A DNA stretch of 64,000 bases, taken from Candidatus Neomarinimicrobiota bacterium (lineage in GTDB: Bacteria; Fidelibacterota; UBA2242; B5-G15). The stretch is taken from assembly GCA_017656425.1 (NCBI GenBank), contig JACDNV010000007.1, positions 62,001-126,000 on the forward strand. Direction: 5' to 3'. The position numbers and the translations under genes are program-made. This document shows, in pieces, positions 46,729 through 55,830 of this stretch. The notes beneath the pieces were generated by a model. It did no database searches. It saw only the letters and a program-made list of their open reading frames with translations, and was not told the DNA's origin. The number at the start of each line of letters is the position of its first letter. The first letter of the stretch is position 1.

Positions 46729-47703
46729 ATGCAGGTATTCTTTGGACTGAACACATTTCCAAAACATTATGCAAGCTCTGTTGCTACAATTGGTGTGTTT
46801 GATGGTCTGCATAGAGCACATATGGAAATTATAAGAAATGTAGTTCAAAGAGCGAAAGAGTTAAATACTCATCCGATATTGATTAACTTTGAGCCTCATC
46901 CCAAAGTTATAAAAGGGGAAATGGAATCTATAGGCGGAATATTGACTTCACCTAAGGAAAAAATGAAAATTCTGAAAAATTCTGGATTGGAGGCTATACT
47001 GTTTTTAAATACCGACAGAGAATTACTCGACATTGCCCCTGAGGACTTTGTAAAAACCATACTAGTGGGGCACATAAGAGTTAAGGAATTAATAGTTGGT
47101 TTTGATTACAGGTTTGGGAAAGATAGAAGCGGCGATATCTATGATTTAAAGAAATTCGGGAAAAAATTTGGGTTTAATGTTAATATAATTAATCCTATAA
47201 AGGATAGCAATTTTATGATTAAGTCTTCCAGAATAAGAGAACATTTACTTAAAGGAAATATAAAAGAGGCGAACAGATTACTCGGAAGGTATTACGGGAT
47301 AACTGGTTTTGTGGTAAGAGGTGAAGGTAGGGGAAGAGAGTTAGGATATCCAACTGCCAATCTGCGGCTAACATATAAACATAAACTTGTTCCTAAATCA
47401 GGTACGTACCTGACTTTATCTCACTTTAAGGGATTTTATAGGTATGGTTTATGCAATATAGGTTATAGACCTACTTTTGAAGGGACAGAGCTTTCTATAG
47501 AGGTGTATATTTTCGAGCCCATAGAAGGTGAATTGTACGGAACAGAGATGGAGGTATTTTTCATTGAAAGAATGAGGGATGAGAAAAAATTCAGCTCTGT
47601 TGAGGAATTGAAAAAACAAATAGAAAAAGATAGGATGGAGGGTCTAAAATTAATTGAATCCATAAAGGAAGAAAGGGAGGTGGAGTTAGATGTCATTAAC
47701 TAA
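46729..47703 (+). CDS. ribF: Bifunctional riboflavin kinase/FAD synthetase
   Basis: 324 residues from the ATG at 46729, just after the truB stop; the ORF extends into truB. The N-terminal adenylyltransferase domain has ATIGVFDGLHRAHMEII (HxGH-like, with His-Arg-Ala-His) and SSRIREHLLKG. The C-terminal kinase domain has GRGRELGYPTANL, with the nucleotide-binding Thr-Ala-Asn. It makes FMN and FAD. It overlaps rpsO by 14 bp. Confidence 0.95.
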   Translation: MQVFFGLNTFPKHYASSVATIGVFDGLHRAHMEIIRNVVQRAKELNTHPILINFEPHPKVIKGEMESIGGILTSPKEKMKILKNSGLEAILFLNTDRELLDIAPEDFVKTILVGHIRVKELIVGFDYRFGKDRSGDIYDLKKFGKKFGFNVNIINPIKDSNFMIKSSRIREHLLKGNIKEANRLLGRYYGITGFVVRGEGRGRELGYPTANLRLTYKHKLVPKSGTYLTLSHFKGFYRYGLCNIGYRPTFEGTELSIEVYIFEPIEGELYGTEMEVFFIERMRDEKKFSSVEELKKQIEKDRMEGLKLIESIKEEREVELDVIN

Positions 47704-47959
47704 GGAAGTGAAAAGAGAATTAGTTGAGAAATTTGGTAGTAATCCCTCGGATACAGGAAGAACGGAAGTACAGATTGCAATTCTAACGAAGCGAATACAG
47801 AGACTAACGGAGCATTTTAAAAAGAATAAGAAAGATTTTGGTTCTATTAGGGGGTTGTATAAGCTGGTTGGTAGAAGAAAAAGGCTATTGGAATATCTTA
47901 AGAGGAAGGATATTAAAAGATATGAAAATATAGTAAATGAATTAAATCTTAGGAAATAA
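47690..47959 (+). CDS. rpsO: 30S ribosomal protein S15
   Basis: 89 residues, exact family length. SDTGRTEVQIAILTKRIQRL, DFGSIRGLYKLVGRRKRLLEYL are conserved. AGGGAGGTGG lies upstream, inside ribF. It binds 16S rRNA early in 30S assembly and in many bacteria represses its own messenger. It precedes pnp by 9 bp, the usual order. Confidence 0.98.
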   Translation: MSLTKEVKRELVEKFGSNPSDTGRTEVQIAILTKRIQRLTEHFKKNKKDFGSIRGLYKLVGRRKRLLEYLKRKDIKRYENIVNELNLRK

Positions 47960-47971
47960 GGAGGAATCTTG

Positions 47972-50146
47972 TTGATTCAAAAGAAAACAATATTTTCTGG
48001 GAGGGAGTTGATTTTAGAGTCTGGCAGAATGGCAAAACAGGCAAACGGGTCTGTTGTTGTAAGATATGGAGACACGATGGTTCTTATTACCGCCACATCA
48101 AATTTTTTTAGCAGTCCGAATCAGGATTTTTTCCCATTACAAGTTGATTATATTGATAAAGCCTATGCTGCTGGTCGCATACCCGGTGGTTTTTTTAAAA
48201 GGGAAGGTAAACCTTCAGAAAAGGAGATATTAAGTGCCAGGTTGATAGATAGATCAATTAGACCGTTATTCCCCGATGGTTTTTTATCTGAAACTCAAAT
48301 AATTGTTAATGTAATATCAAGTGATCAAAAAAACCCTGGAGATATACTTGGGATTCTTGGAGCCTCTGCTGCATTATCAATATCTAACATTCCTTTTAAT
48401 GGTCCAATAGCCGGTGTAAGAGTTGGACGCATAGACAATCGATTTGTTTTGAATCCTACACTTCAGGAGCTGGAGCAGAGTCAGATGGATATTGTTGTAG
48501 CAGGGAGTGAAAATTCAGTCATAATGGTAGAAGGCGAAGCAAAGGAAATTCCTGAGGATATATTCATATCTGCTATTGAATTTGCCCAAGAAGGAATAAG
48601 GGAATTAATTAGATTTCAAAATGAATTTAGTAATTCCTTTAACGTTGATAAATATTCTTTTGAACCCAGAGTACCATCAGAAGAGTTTGTAAATCTGGTA
48701 ACTGAGAAGGTGTTACCTCATTTAAATGAATGGAGAGAGAAAGCAAAAATATCTAAAAAATTAAGATCGGATAGTATAAATCAATTTATAGCTAAACTTA
48801 CAGATGAACTCGCTGATCAGTTCCCTGAGGATGTAGTATTTGTTCAAACTATTGTTGAAGATATTGTGAAAAAAGATATGCGAAAACTGATTTCTGAGAA
48901 GACGATTAGACTTGACGGAAGGGGACTAAGTGACATTCGACCGATTACATGTGAGGTAGGTGTTTTACCAAGAGCTCACGGATCAAGCCTTTTTACCAGA
49001 GGAGAGACTCAAAGTCTATGTAGTGTGACTCTTGGGACGAAATTTGATGAGCAAATAATTGATGATATAGATAAAGAAATTGCTACAAAAAGGTATATGC
49101 TACATTACAATTTTCCTCCTTTCTGTGTTGGTGAAGTCAGACCCTTAAGAGGTCCTGCAAGAAGGGAAATAGGACATGGGAATCTTGCTGAAAGGGCATT
49201 GAAATTCCAGATACCTTCTGAGGAAGAGTTTCCATACACAATCAGAGTTGTATCTGACATACTGGAATCCAATGGAAGCTCATCTATGGCTACGGTGTGT
49301 GCTGGTTCTATGGCATTAATGGATGCGGGTGTACCCATTAAGAAGACAGTGGCTGGTATCGCAATGGGGCTTGTGAAAGAAAATGATGAATATTTCATTC
49401 TTTCTGATATAATAGGTGCTGAGGATCATTATGGTGATATGGATTTTAAGGTTGCTGGCACAAGGGAAGGAATTACTGCTATACAGATGGACTTAAAAAT
49501 TGAAGGAATATCTCATGATATTATGAAAAAAATTCTTCATCAGGCCAAGATAGGAAGATTGAGTATAATTGATATAATGGAGCAGACAATAAGTGCTCCA
49601 AGAAGTTCAATTTCTCCTTATGCACCGAAAATTACTACTCTAAAAATAGATACAACATTAATTGGAGAGGCAATTGGACCTGGTGGTAAAAACGTTAAAC
49701 ATATTTTTTCGACTACGGGAGCAACAATTGAAATTGCCGATGATGGGACTGCGTTTATAAGTGGACCGACAATGGAAGCTATTGAACAAGCAAAGAAAAT
49801 GTTATCCGAATCTGTAGTAAAACCTGTAGAAGGAGAAAAATATAAGGGAGTGGTGAAAAGAATAGAAAAATATGGCGCTTTTGTAGAGTTTTTGCCAGGC
49901 AAAGAAGGGTTATTACACATTTCTGAAATTGACCATAAGAGGATACCTGATATAAGTAAAATTTTAAAAGTAGGTGACGTAATTGAGGTTAAGTTAAAGA
50001 AGATAAATGGTCTGGGTAGATATGAATTGACAAGGAAGGAACTTATACCAGCGCCGGATAACCACCATCCTATGGGAAAGAGATTTCCTCATTCAGAGAA
50101 TAGAAGAAAATTTAATTCCGACAAAAAAAGATTTCATAGAGAATAG
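47972..50146 (+). CDS. pnp: Polyribonucleotide nucleotidyltransferase (PNPase)
   Basis: About 724 residues. TTG at 47972 has AAGGAGG 7 nt upstream; the TTG just before it (47969) is also possible. Two RNase PH domains (VRYGDTMVLITATSN, GGFFKREGKPSEKE; RAHGSSLFTRGETQ, SDILESNGSSSMA), then KH (IGEAIGPGGKNVKHI) and S1 (GVVKRIEKYGAFVEFLPG). It degrades RNA 3' to 5' with phosphate. The C-terminus ends in a basic His/Arg/Lys tail. Confidence 0.98.
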   Translation: MIQKKTIFSGRELILESGRMAKQANGSVVVRYGDTMVLITATSNFFSSPNQDFFPLQVDYIDKAYAAGRIPGGFFKREGKPSEKEILSARLIDRSIRPLFPDGFLSETQIIVNVISSDQKNPGDILGILGASAALSISNIPFNGPIAGVRVGRIDNRFVLNPTLQELEQSQMDIVVAGSENSVIMVEGEAKEIPEDIFISAIEFAQEGIRELIRFQNEFSNSFNVDKYSFEPRVPSEEFVNLVTEKVLPHLNEWREKAKISKKLRSDSINQFIAKLTDELADQFPEDVVFVQTIVEDIVKKDMRKLISEKTIRLDGRGLSDIRPITCEVGVLPRAHGSSLFTRGETQSLCSVTLGTKFDEQIIDDIDKEIATKRYMLHYNFPPFCVGEVRPLRGPARREIGHGNLAERALKFQIPSEEEFPYTIRVVSDILESNGSSSMATVCAGSMALMDAGVPIKKTVAGIAMGLVKENDEYFILSDIIGAEDHYGDMDFKVAGTREGITAIQMDLKIEGISHDIMKKILHQAKIGRLSIIDIMEQTISAPRSSISPYAPKITTLKIDTTLIGEAIGPGGKNVKHIFSTTGATIEIADDGTAFISGPTMEAIEQAKKMLSESVVKPVEGEKYKGVVKRIEKYGAFVEFLPGKEGLLHISEIDHKRIPDISKILKVGDVIEVKLKKINGLGRYELTRKELIPAPDNHHPMGKRFPHSENRRKFNSDKKRFHRE

Positions 50147-50154
50147 TAAAATAG

Positions 50155-51390
50155 ATGGTTTTCCCGGAAAATATTAAGCTAACGACCCTTGATAATGGTC
50201 TAAGGATTGTAACAGAAAAAGTAGATTATGTAAAGTCAGTATCCCTTGGAATATGGGTAAAAGCTGGATCGATATATGAGAATAAGGAAAATAATGGAAT
50301 TTCCCACCTTATAGAACATTTATTATTTAAAGGTACAAAAAAGCGTTCTTCATTTCAAATTGCCTACGATGTAGAATCACTTGGTGGTGCTATTAATGCA
50401 TTTACAACAAAGGATATAACCTGTTATTATGTAAGAACAATTGATGAACATTTATCAAACATATTTGATGTTATAACTGACATTGTTAGAAATTATGACT
50501 TAAATGATGGAAAGCTTAATTTTGAGAAAAAAGTTGTATATGAGGAGATAAAAGAATCAGAGGATGATCCATTTGAGTATCTTAATGATTGTTTTGGACT
50601 TTGTTTGTATCCTGATCATCCTTACGGTTTCCCAATACAGGGTACAATTGAAAGTGTTAAAAGAATCAGTCTGGAAGATGTGCAGGATTTCATAAGTAGA
50701 TTTTATAGACCCGAAAACATAGTTGTTTCTGCAGCTGGAAACTTGGATCATGATGAAGTATTAAAATTGTCTGAAAAATTAATATTTACTACTAAAAATA
50801 TAAAAGATGAGTTTAAAATACCATCATTAACTTATCCAAAGGAAAAGACTTATATTTTTAACAAAGACATAAAGCAGGCACACGTAATCCTAGGACGCAG
50901 GACATTTCCGATCTGGGATGATCGAAGGTACGTGTTGAACCTATTTAATATCATGTTAAGTGGTGGGATGAGTTCAAGATTATTTCAAAATATAAGAGAA
51001 AAATACGGTTATGTCTATTCAATCAACTCTTTTATTGATTTTTTTGATAATCAGGGTGTTTTTGGCCTTTATGCTGGAGTTAATAGTAAAAAAATAGAGA
51101 GAGTTATAGACCTTATGTATAATGAGATGGAGAAATTCATAAAGGGTGATTTGAAACACGATGAAATAAAGAAAGCAAAGGAGCAATTAAAGAGTTCGAT
51201 AATTTTCTCCTTTGAGAGTATGTCATCGAGGATGAATCGTTTGGCAAAAATGTTAATATACGAGAATAAAATATACTCTATTGATGATATAATTTCTAAA
51301 GTAGAGATAATAGATATCGATGATATAGTAGAACTTTCCCGATTCCTGTATAATAAAAACGAAATGATTGAAGTAATTTTAAAAAGGTGA
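50155..51390 (+). CDS. M16 family zinc peptidase (PMPCB/YmxG-like)
   Basis: 411 residues. The inverted zinc motif HLIEHLLFKGT (H-x-x-E-H) near residue 48, the third ligand Glu in VYEEIKESEDDP, and the C-terminal non-catalytic half with MLSGGMSSRLFQNIREKYGYVYSI. Homologues commonly follow pnp. They are cytoplasmic processing or quality-control peptidases; the substrate is unknown. No signal peptide. Confidence 0.92.
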   Translation: MVFPENIKLTTLDNGLRIVTEKVDYVKSVSLGIWVKAGSIYENKENNGISHLIEHLLFKGTKKRSSFQIAYDVESLGGAINAFTTKDITCYYVRTIDEHLSNIFDVITDIVRNYDLNDGKLNFEKKVVYEEIKESEDDPFEYLNDCFGLCLYPDHPYGFPIQGTIESVKRISLEDVQDFISRFYRPENIVVSAAGNLDHDEVLKLSEKLIFTTKNIKDEFKIPSLTYPKEKTYIFNKDIKQAHVILGRRTFPIWDDRRYVLNLFNIMLSGGMSSRLFQNIREKYGYVYSINSFIDFFDNQGVFGLYAGVNSKKIERVIDLMYNEMEKFIKGDLKHDEIKKAKEQLKSSIIFSFESMSSRMNRLAKMLIYENKIYSIDDIISKVEIIDIDDIVELSRFLYNKNEMIEVILKR

Positions 51391-51524
51391 AATAATACTA
51401 AATTTCTCTCTATTTAACCATCCATTTCTAATTCATTTCTCTCAAACTTAATTAAATTAATTTTTGTATTGGTGAAATATAAAAATATTATAAATTGTAA
51501 TTATGATAGTGTGAGGGTGAAGAA

Positions 51525-52676
51525 ATGTTAATAGGTGTACCAAAGGAGATTAAAAAGAGTGAAAATCGTGTTTCTTTAACACCAATGGGTGTGGAGGTTT
51601 TAGTCCAGGAAGGTCATAAGGTATTGGTTGAAAAAAATGCTGGATTAGGAAGTGGGTTTGCGGATAGAGAATATGAGAAAAACGGTGCCATAATTGTAGA
51701 GACTGCAAGAGAAATATTTGAAAAAGCGGAGATGATAGTAAAGGTAAAAGAACCGCAGAAAGAAGAACTAGAGATGATAAAACCAGGGCAGATTGTCTTT
51801 ACATATTTTCATTTTGCAGCCTCTGAAGAGTTGACTGTGGGTTTTTTAAAAACGGGCTCAATTGCAGTAGCTTATGAGACACTGGAGCTAGAAGATGGTA
51901 CTCTGCCTCTTTTAGTTCCGATGAGCGAGGTGGCAGGAAGGATGGCGGTACAGGAGGGTGCGAAATATCTTGAAAAGGCTCAGGGTGGTAAAGGTATTCT
52001 TCTTGGCGGTGTACCTGGTGTGAAGCCAGCGGTCGTTACTATTATTGGGGGAGGTGTAGTTGGTACAAATGCAGCAAAGATGGCTGCGGGGCTTGGAGCA
52101 AATGTTTTTATACTCGACATTAATCTTGATAGGTTAAGATATCTTGATGATGTCATGCCCAAAAATGTAACCACACTTTATTCTAATCCATATAATATAA
52201 GGAGCCTTTTGTCGGATACAGATCTTTTAATAGGTGCTGTTTTAATAGTTGGGGGTAAAGCACCGAAACTTGTAACTAGGGATATGTTAAAATTAATGAG
52301 AAAGGGGTCTGTAATTGTAGACGTTGCAGTAGACCAGGGAGGATGCATAGAAACAACCAGACCAACTACTCATGATGATCCAGTATATGTTGTTGACGGT
52401 ATACTACACTATTGTGTTGCTAATATGCCAGGTGCTGTTCCCTATACTTCGACGATTGCTTTAACTAATGCAACATTTCCCTACATTAAATTGCTGGCAA
52501 ATAAAGGCATTATCAATGCTCTTAAAGAATCGCGTGAGCTACGTACGGCTTTAAATATTTATAGAAGTAAAATAACCCATCCTAATGTTGCAAAATCTTT
52601 TTATCTTGATTATATTGAACCCGAGAAAGCAATTTTGGAGGATAACAATAGTAAATCGAGTATTAGTTTATCATAA
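51525..52676 (+). CDS. ald: Alanine dehydrogenase
   Basis: 383 residues. N-terminal IGVPKEIKKSENRVSLTP, substrate-binding Lys/His residues in VKVKEPQKEE and YFHFAAS, NAD-binding VTIIGGGVVGTNAAKMAAGLGA and the C-terminal NMPGAVPYTSTIALTNAT are diagnostic. It interconverts alanine with pyruvate and ammonia using NAD. GAGGGTGAAG precedes the ATG. The 134-bp gap before it holds AT-rich sequence with no convincing promoter. Confidence 0.96.
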   Translation: MLIGVPKEIKKSENRVSLTPMGVEVLVQEGHKVLVEKNAGLGSGFADREYEKNGAIIVETAREIFEKAEMIVKVKEPQKEELEMIKPGQIVFTYFHFAASEELTVGFLKTGSIAVAYETLELEDGTLPLLVPMSEVAGRMAVQEGAKYLEKAQGGKGILLGGVPGVKPAVVTIIGGGVVGTNAAKMAAGLGANVFILDINLDRLRYLDDVMPKNVTTLYSNPYNIRSLLSDTDLLIGAVLIVGGKAPKLVTRDMLKLMRKGSVIVDVAVDQGGCIETTRPTTHDDPVYVVDGILHYCVANMPGAVPYTSTIALTNATFPYIKLLANKGIINALKESRELRTALNIYRSKITHPNVAKSFYLDYIEPEKAILEDNNSKSSISLS

Positions 52677-53403
52677 AATAGATTATATAAGAGAAATCGG
52701 TTTTAACAACATAAAGCCAGAGCAATTTCGTTTCCAGATAAAAATGTTAAAAGAGAGGGGATATATATTTAAAAATATCTCTCAACTGAATGATGACGGT
52801 GAAATATCTATTAACTTTGACGATTCATACCAGTGTATTTATAGAAATGCTTTCCCTATATTACAGGAAATGAATATCCCAGCTACTTTTTTTGTTATTA
52901 CTGATTATATAGGTAGAAAAAATATGTGGGATGTAAAATTATCAAAAGACAGAGCAAAACATTTAGACGATTTGCAAATAAAGGAATTAATAAGATACGG
53001 ATGGGAATTAGGTTCACATACAAGAAGCCATCGTTGTTTGACATTACTCGCACGAGATGAACTGATTAAAGAAATAAAATTGTCTAAGGAGGAATTGGAG
53101 AATCGATTTGGTGTTAAAGTAAGGTCTTTATCTGTACCTTTTGGTAGATTAAACCAGAGGGTTATAGAACTTGCTCTGGAGTTTGGTTATGAGAAAATTT
53201 GCGGATTTTTCCCTTTTAAATACTATTTCAACGGAGTTAATAAATTCATTGTTCCAAGGATAGCAGTATATTCAGTAGATAATATAGGAAATATTGTAAA
53301 TAAAATCTCCAGTGATCGGAAGAGATTGTTTTTTGAAGTTTTAAAGCAGAATGTTATAAATTTCTGTGCAAATGGAACTATTTTAACGAAATCAATTAGC
53401 TAA
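52648..53403 (+). CDS. Polysaccharide deacetylase family protein (non-standard start likely)
   Basis: About 251 residues. NodB homology region: VLVYHKID, EISINFDDSYQCIY (metal Asp of the D-D motif), IPATFFV, GWELGSHTRSHRCLTLL (metal-binding H-x3-H) and LSVPFGR. Such enzymes remove acetyl groups from GlcNAc polymers. The start is unclear: the only ATG in frame (52585) lies 92 bp inside ald. GGAGG at 52637-52641 sits 6 nt before ATA at 52648, which gives the usual short N-terminus. An ATA or GTA start, or a sequencing error, is possible. Confidence 0.78.
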   Translation: MVNRVLVYHKIDYIREIGFNNIKPEQFRFQIKMLKERGYIFKNISQLNDDGEISINFDDSYQCIYRNAFPILQEMNIPATFFVITDYIGRKNMWDVKLSKDRAKHLDDLQIKELIRYGWELGSHTRSHRCLTLLARDELIKEIKLSKEELENRFGVKVRSLSVPFGRLNQRVIELALEFGYEKICGFFPFKYYFNGVNKFIVPRIAVYSVDNIGNIVNKISSDRKRLFFEVLKQNVINFCANGTILTKSIS

Positions 53404-53412
53404 TGAAAATAC

Positions 53413-53441
53413 TTGACAGAACGGTTAATTATGGCTATAAT
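53413..53441 (+). promoter_or_regulatory. Consensus sigma70 promoter
   Basis: TTGACA (53413-53418), 17-bp spacer, TATAAT (53436-53441): all 12 positions match consensus. It lies 43 bp before the MerR-type gene and could also feed tRNA-Pro downstream. Confidence 0.8.
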
Positions 53442-53483
53442 ATTAAAGTTTTAGTTTAAGTGCTATTGAAATTCGTTTGAGGT

Positions 53484-53861
53484 ATGGTTAGAACGATTAA
53501 GAAACTTTATTATTCAATTGGTGAGGTAAGCAAGATTACTGGATTGAAGCCACACGTTCTAAGGTATTGGGAGTCGGAATTTTCTCAATTATCTCCAGCA
53601 AAAAATAGAGCCGGTAATCGTATATATAGAGAAAAGGATATAGAATTAATCCATCTAATCAAAAACCTATTATATGAAAAAAAATTTACAATAGAAGGAG
53701 CAAAAAAATATTTAAAGGAAATGAAGAGAAATGTTTCAATATCATCGGTTGATGTTAGTAAAGAAGAGTCTCTATCAAAAAAAAGAATTTTGGAAGTATT
53801 ACAAAAAATTAAATTAGAGTTGATAGAAATAGCAAATTTGTTAGATAAAATTGATATATAA
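53484..53861 (+). CDS. MerR-family transcriptional regulator
   Basis: 125 residues. The N-terminal winged helix shows YYSIGEVSKITGLKPHVLRYWE, FSQLSPAKNRAGNRIYREKDIELIHLIKNLL, followed by a short coiled dimerisation helix. Similar short MerR proteins are widespread in Bacteroidetes-like genomes beside tRNA and housekeeping genes. No Cys-rich effector site is visible, so the signal is unknown. It has a consensus promoter. Confidence 0.9.
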   Translation: MVRTIKKLYYSIGEVSKITGLKPHVLRYWESEFSQLSPAKNRAGNRIYREKDIELIHLIKNLLYEKKFTIEGAKKYLKEMKRNVSISSVDVSKEESLSKKRILEVLQKIKLELIEIANLLDKIDI

Positions 53862-53897
53862 TTTTTAAATTTGCTATAGCTTTTTGTTATATGAATA

Positions 53898-53972
53898 CGG
53901 AGCGTGGCGCAGTCAGGATAGCGCACCTGAATGGGGTTCAGGAGGTCGTCGGTTCGAATCCGACCGCTCCGA
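53898..53972 (+). tRNA. tRNA-Pro (anticodon GGG)
   Basis: 75 nt. A 7-bp acceptor stem (CGGAGCG with CGCTCCG), D-arm GCGC/GCGC, anticodon stem CCTGA/TCAGG with loop ATGGGGT (anticodon GGG), T-arm GTCGG-TTCGAAT-CCGAC, discriminator A. CCA is not encoded. Confidence 0.95.
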
Positions 53973-54000
53973 CTAGTATTTCTTTCTATGGTATCAAAAG

Positions 54001-54861
54001 TTGGAATTTTATCATATTTGCAAGGATATAAATAAAGTAATCAGTGGTAAAGAAGGGGATAATTATTTAATCGTAGAGTTTACAAATGAGATAGATTACG
54101 AAACAATTGAAAAGAGGATTTCCAGTATCAAAGAGATTTATAAAGAATCAAAAATAGGACTCTATTTTAATTGTTTTGAAAATGAGTCCTTATATCAGAA
54201 AAGTTCATTTTATTCACCCGTTAATTATAGAGGTATTAATTATATACCTAAAAATAGTTATCATCCAGTTTGTCCAAACTATCCTGAGGTGAGAGAAAAT
54301 TTTTATTCTTTTTTAGAAAAAGCTCAAATTATCAGACCTGATGTAATTTATTTTGACAATCTTGGATATCCTTTTGACTGGATAAATGACCCATTGGATG
54401 TTAAGGACCCGATGCCAAGGTATTGTTATTGTCCCTATTGTCTTGTCGGATTTTCCAGTGTTGTTGGAAAAATTATCTCAAATGAAGAACAAATGATGGA
54501 TTATATGGAGGAATGGTTGGAATGGAGAATAACTACAATATCCAATCTGGTTAGTGATATAAGAGAGTATTATGGAGGCAAGGCAATTATATCACTGCTT
54601 CCTCTATTTTTGATCGATATACCCTTTGTTACAGGACAGGAAATTTTTGGGTTTCTGGGGAAAAATTTTTATTTGTCAACAAAGTTTTTTATCTGGGATA
54701 GGAAAAGGATTATTGGATGGTATAAAAATATTTTGGAGCAGATTAATATTGAAATCCCAAAGGAAAAATTTCTGTTTAGTGTAAGAATAACAGATATTGA
54801 AAAGTTGTGGAGAATGGTTCCTAATATCGAAAATTATCATGGTGTTGTAGTATTTGATTGA
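54001..54861 (+). CDS. Protein of unknown function, possibly TIM-barrel glycosidase-like
   Basis: 286 residues; not recognised with confidence. ESKIGLYFNCF, IRPDVIYFDNLGYPFDW, and the paired Cys of YCYCPYC are reminiscent of family 10/GHL-type barrels, in which an Asp in a YFDN strand matters. The start is weak: TTG at 54001 without a ribosome site. An out-of-frame ATG at 53988 opens a 15-codon frame that ends at 54035, so a frameshift near the start is possible. No signal peptide. It lies between tRNA-Pro and a separate promoter at 54911. Confidence 0.55.
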   Translation: MEFYHICKDINKVISGKEGDNYLIVEFTNEIDYETIEKRISSIKEIYKESKIGLYFNCFENESLYQKSSFYSPVNYRGINYIPKNSYHPVCPNYPEVRENFYSFLEKAQIIRPDVIYFDNLGYPFDWINDPLDVKDPMPRYCYCPYCLVGFSSVVGKIISNEEQMMDYMEEWLEWRITTISNLVSDIREYYGGKAIISLLPLFLIDIPFVTGQEIFGFLGKNFYLSTKFFIWDRKRIIGWYKNILEQINIEIPKEKFLFSVRITDIEKLWRMVPNIENYHGVVVFD

Positions 54862-54910
54862 TTATAAGTATTATAAATAATTCTTTTCACTAACACGATT
54901 AAACAATTTC

Positions 54911-54940
54911 TTGACAATGTAGTTTATTAAATTCTATGTT
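54911..54940 (+). promoter_or_regulatory. Probable sigma70 promoter before the EEP-like gene
   Basis: TTGACA (54911-54916), 18-bp spacer, TATGTT (54935-54940), 43 bp before the start at 54984. The -35 is perfect; the -10 matches four of six bases. Confidence 0.5.
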
Positions 54941-54983
54941 ATGAATGTTTATTTAAATTAATATATGATCAGGTTCGTTAAGT

Positions 54984-55826
54984 ATGCCCAAGAGACGAGG
55001 TCTTATATATAAATTTTTTATAATATTAATTCTTTTTATAGCTGTTGCTGCTGGATATTATGTTTTTAAAAAGAGACCAGAAAAAAACATAAGGAAAATA
55101 CTTTATCGAGATTATATAAATATTATAAGCTATAACATTAATCATGCAATTGGAACTGATGGTAATTATAGTATTTCAAGAATTATAAGAGCTCTAAGAC
55201 GTAAGCCTTCTGATTTAATATTTTTATTTGATGTTGATTATAAACTGGGTAGAACTTTTTATGATGATCAAGCTAGAATAATAGCTGCAAACCTAGGAAT
55301 GGAGTTTACATTTGGAAAGCTTATAGAACATGATGGTGGATGGAACGGTTTTGCTATTCTTACCAGATATCCAATAGAGTTTTCGGAATTACAGGTAAAT
55401 AAGGAAGGTAACAACATCACCTACGGCATACTTCATGCGACTACAAAAATAGGATATAAAAAAATTCATTCTTATGGCATCTATTTCTTAGGTGATTCGT
55501 CCTCTTTTCATGACGATTTTAAGAAAATAATTGATTTGATTATGAAAAGAGGAATTAATAATTATATCGTTGCTTCAACATGTTTTAAGAATCCTCCAGA
55601 TGATAAAATAATGAGTGACATGTCTTATTATCTATACGAAATGAGTTCAGCCAGAATTGATGCTGAAAGTGTTGACTATGTAAATGATTTAGTGAATATA
55701 ATGAACTTTATTTATATAAATGATTATTTTGAGCCCGTGGAGTTTTTGATTATGAATGAAGATATAGCTCAGGAGGCGAGTGATTATTCCCCAATCTGGG
55801 CAAAAGTAAAAATAAAAATAGAATAA
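54984..55826 (+). CDS. Membrane-anchored endonuclease/exonuclease/phosphatase-like protein, probably inactive
   Basis: 280 residues. One N-terminal membrane helix (about residues 9-28), then an EEP-like fold: INIISYNINHAIGTDGNYS, FLFDVDYKLGRTFYDDQARIIA, GWNGFAILTRYPI. The usual catalytic Glu (QEVD) reads FDVD, and the final SDHxPV reads SDYSPI, so the catalytic His is replaced by Tyr. It may bind a phospho-ligand without cleaving it. It is followed 4 bp later by a DUF362-ferredoxin gene. Confidence 0.65.
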   Translation: MPKRRGLIYKFFIILILFIAVAAGYYVFKKRPEKNIRKILYRDYINIISYNINHAIGTDGNYSISRIIRALRRKPSDLIFLFDVDYKLGRTFYDDQARIIAANLGMEFTFGKLIEHDGGWNGFAILTRYPIEFSELQVNKEGNNITYGILHATTKIGYKKIHSYGIYFLGDSSSFHDDFKKIIDLIMKRGINNYIVASTCFKNPPDDKIMSDMSYYLYEMSSARIDAESVDYVNDLVNIMNFIYINDYFEPVEFLIMNEDIAQEASDYSPIWAKVKIKIE

Positions 55827-55830
55827 AAAT

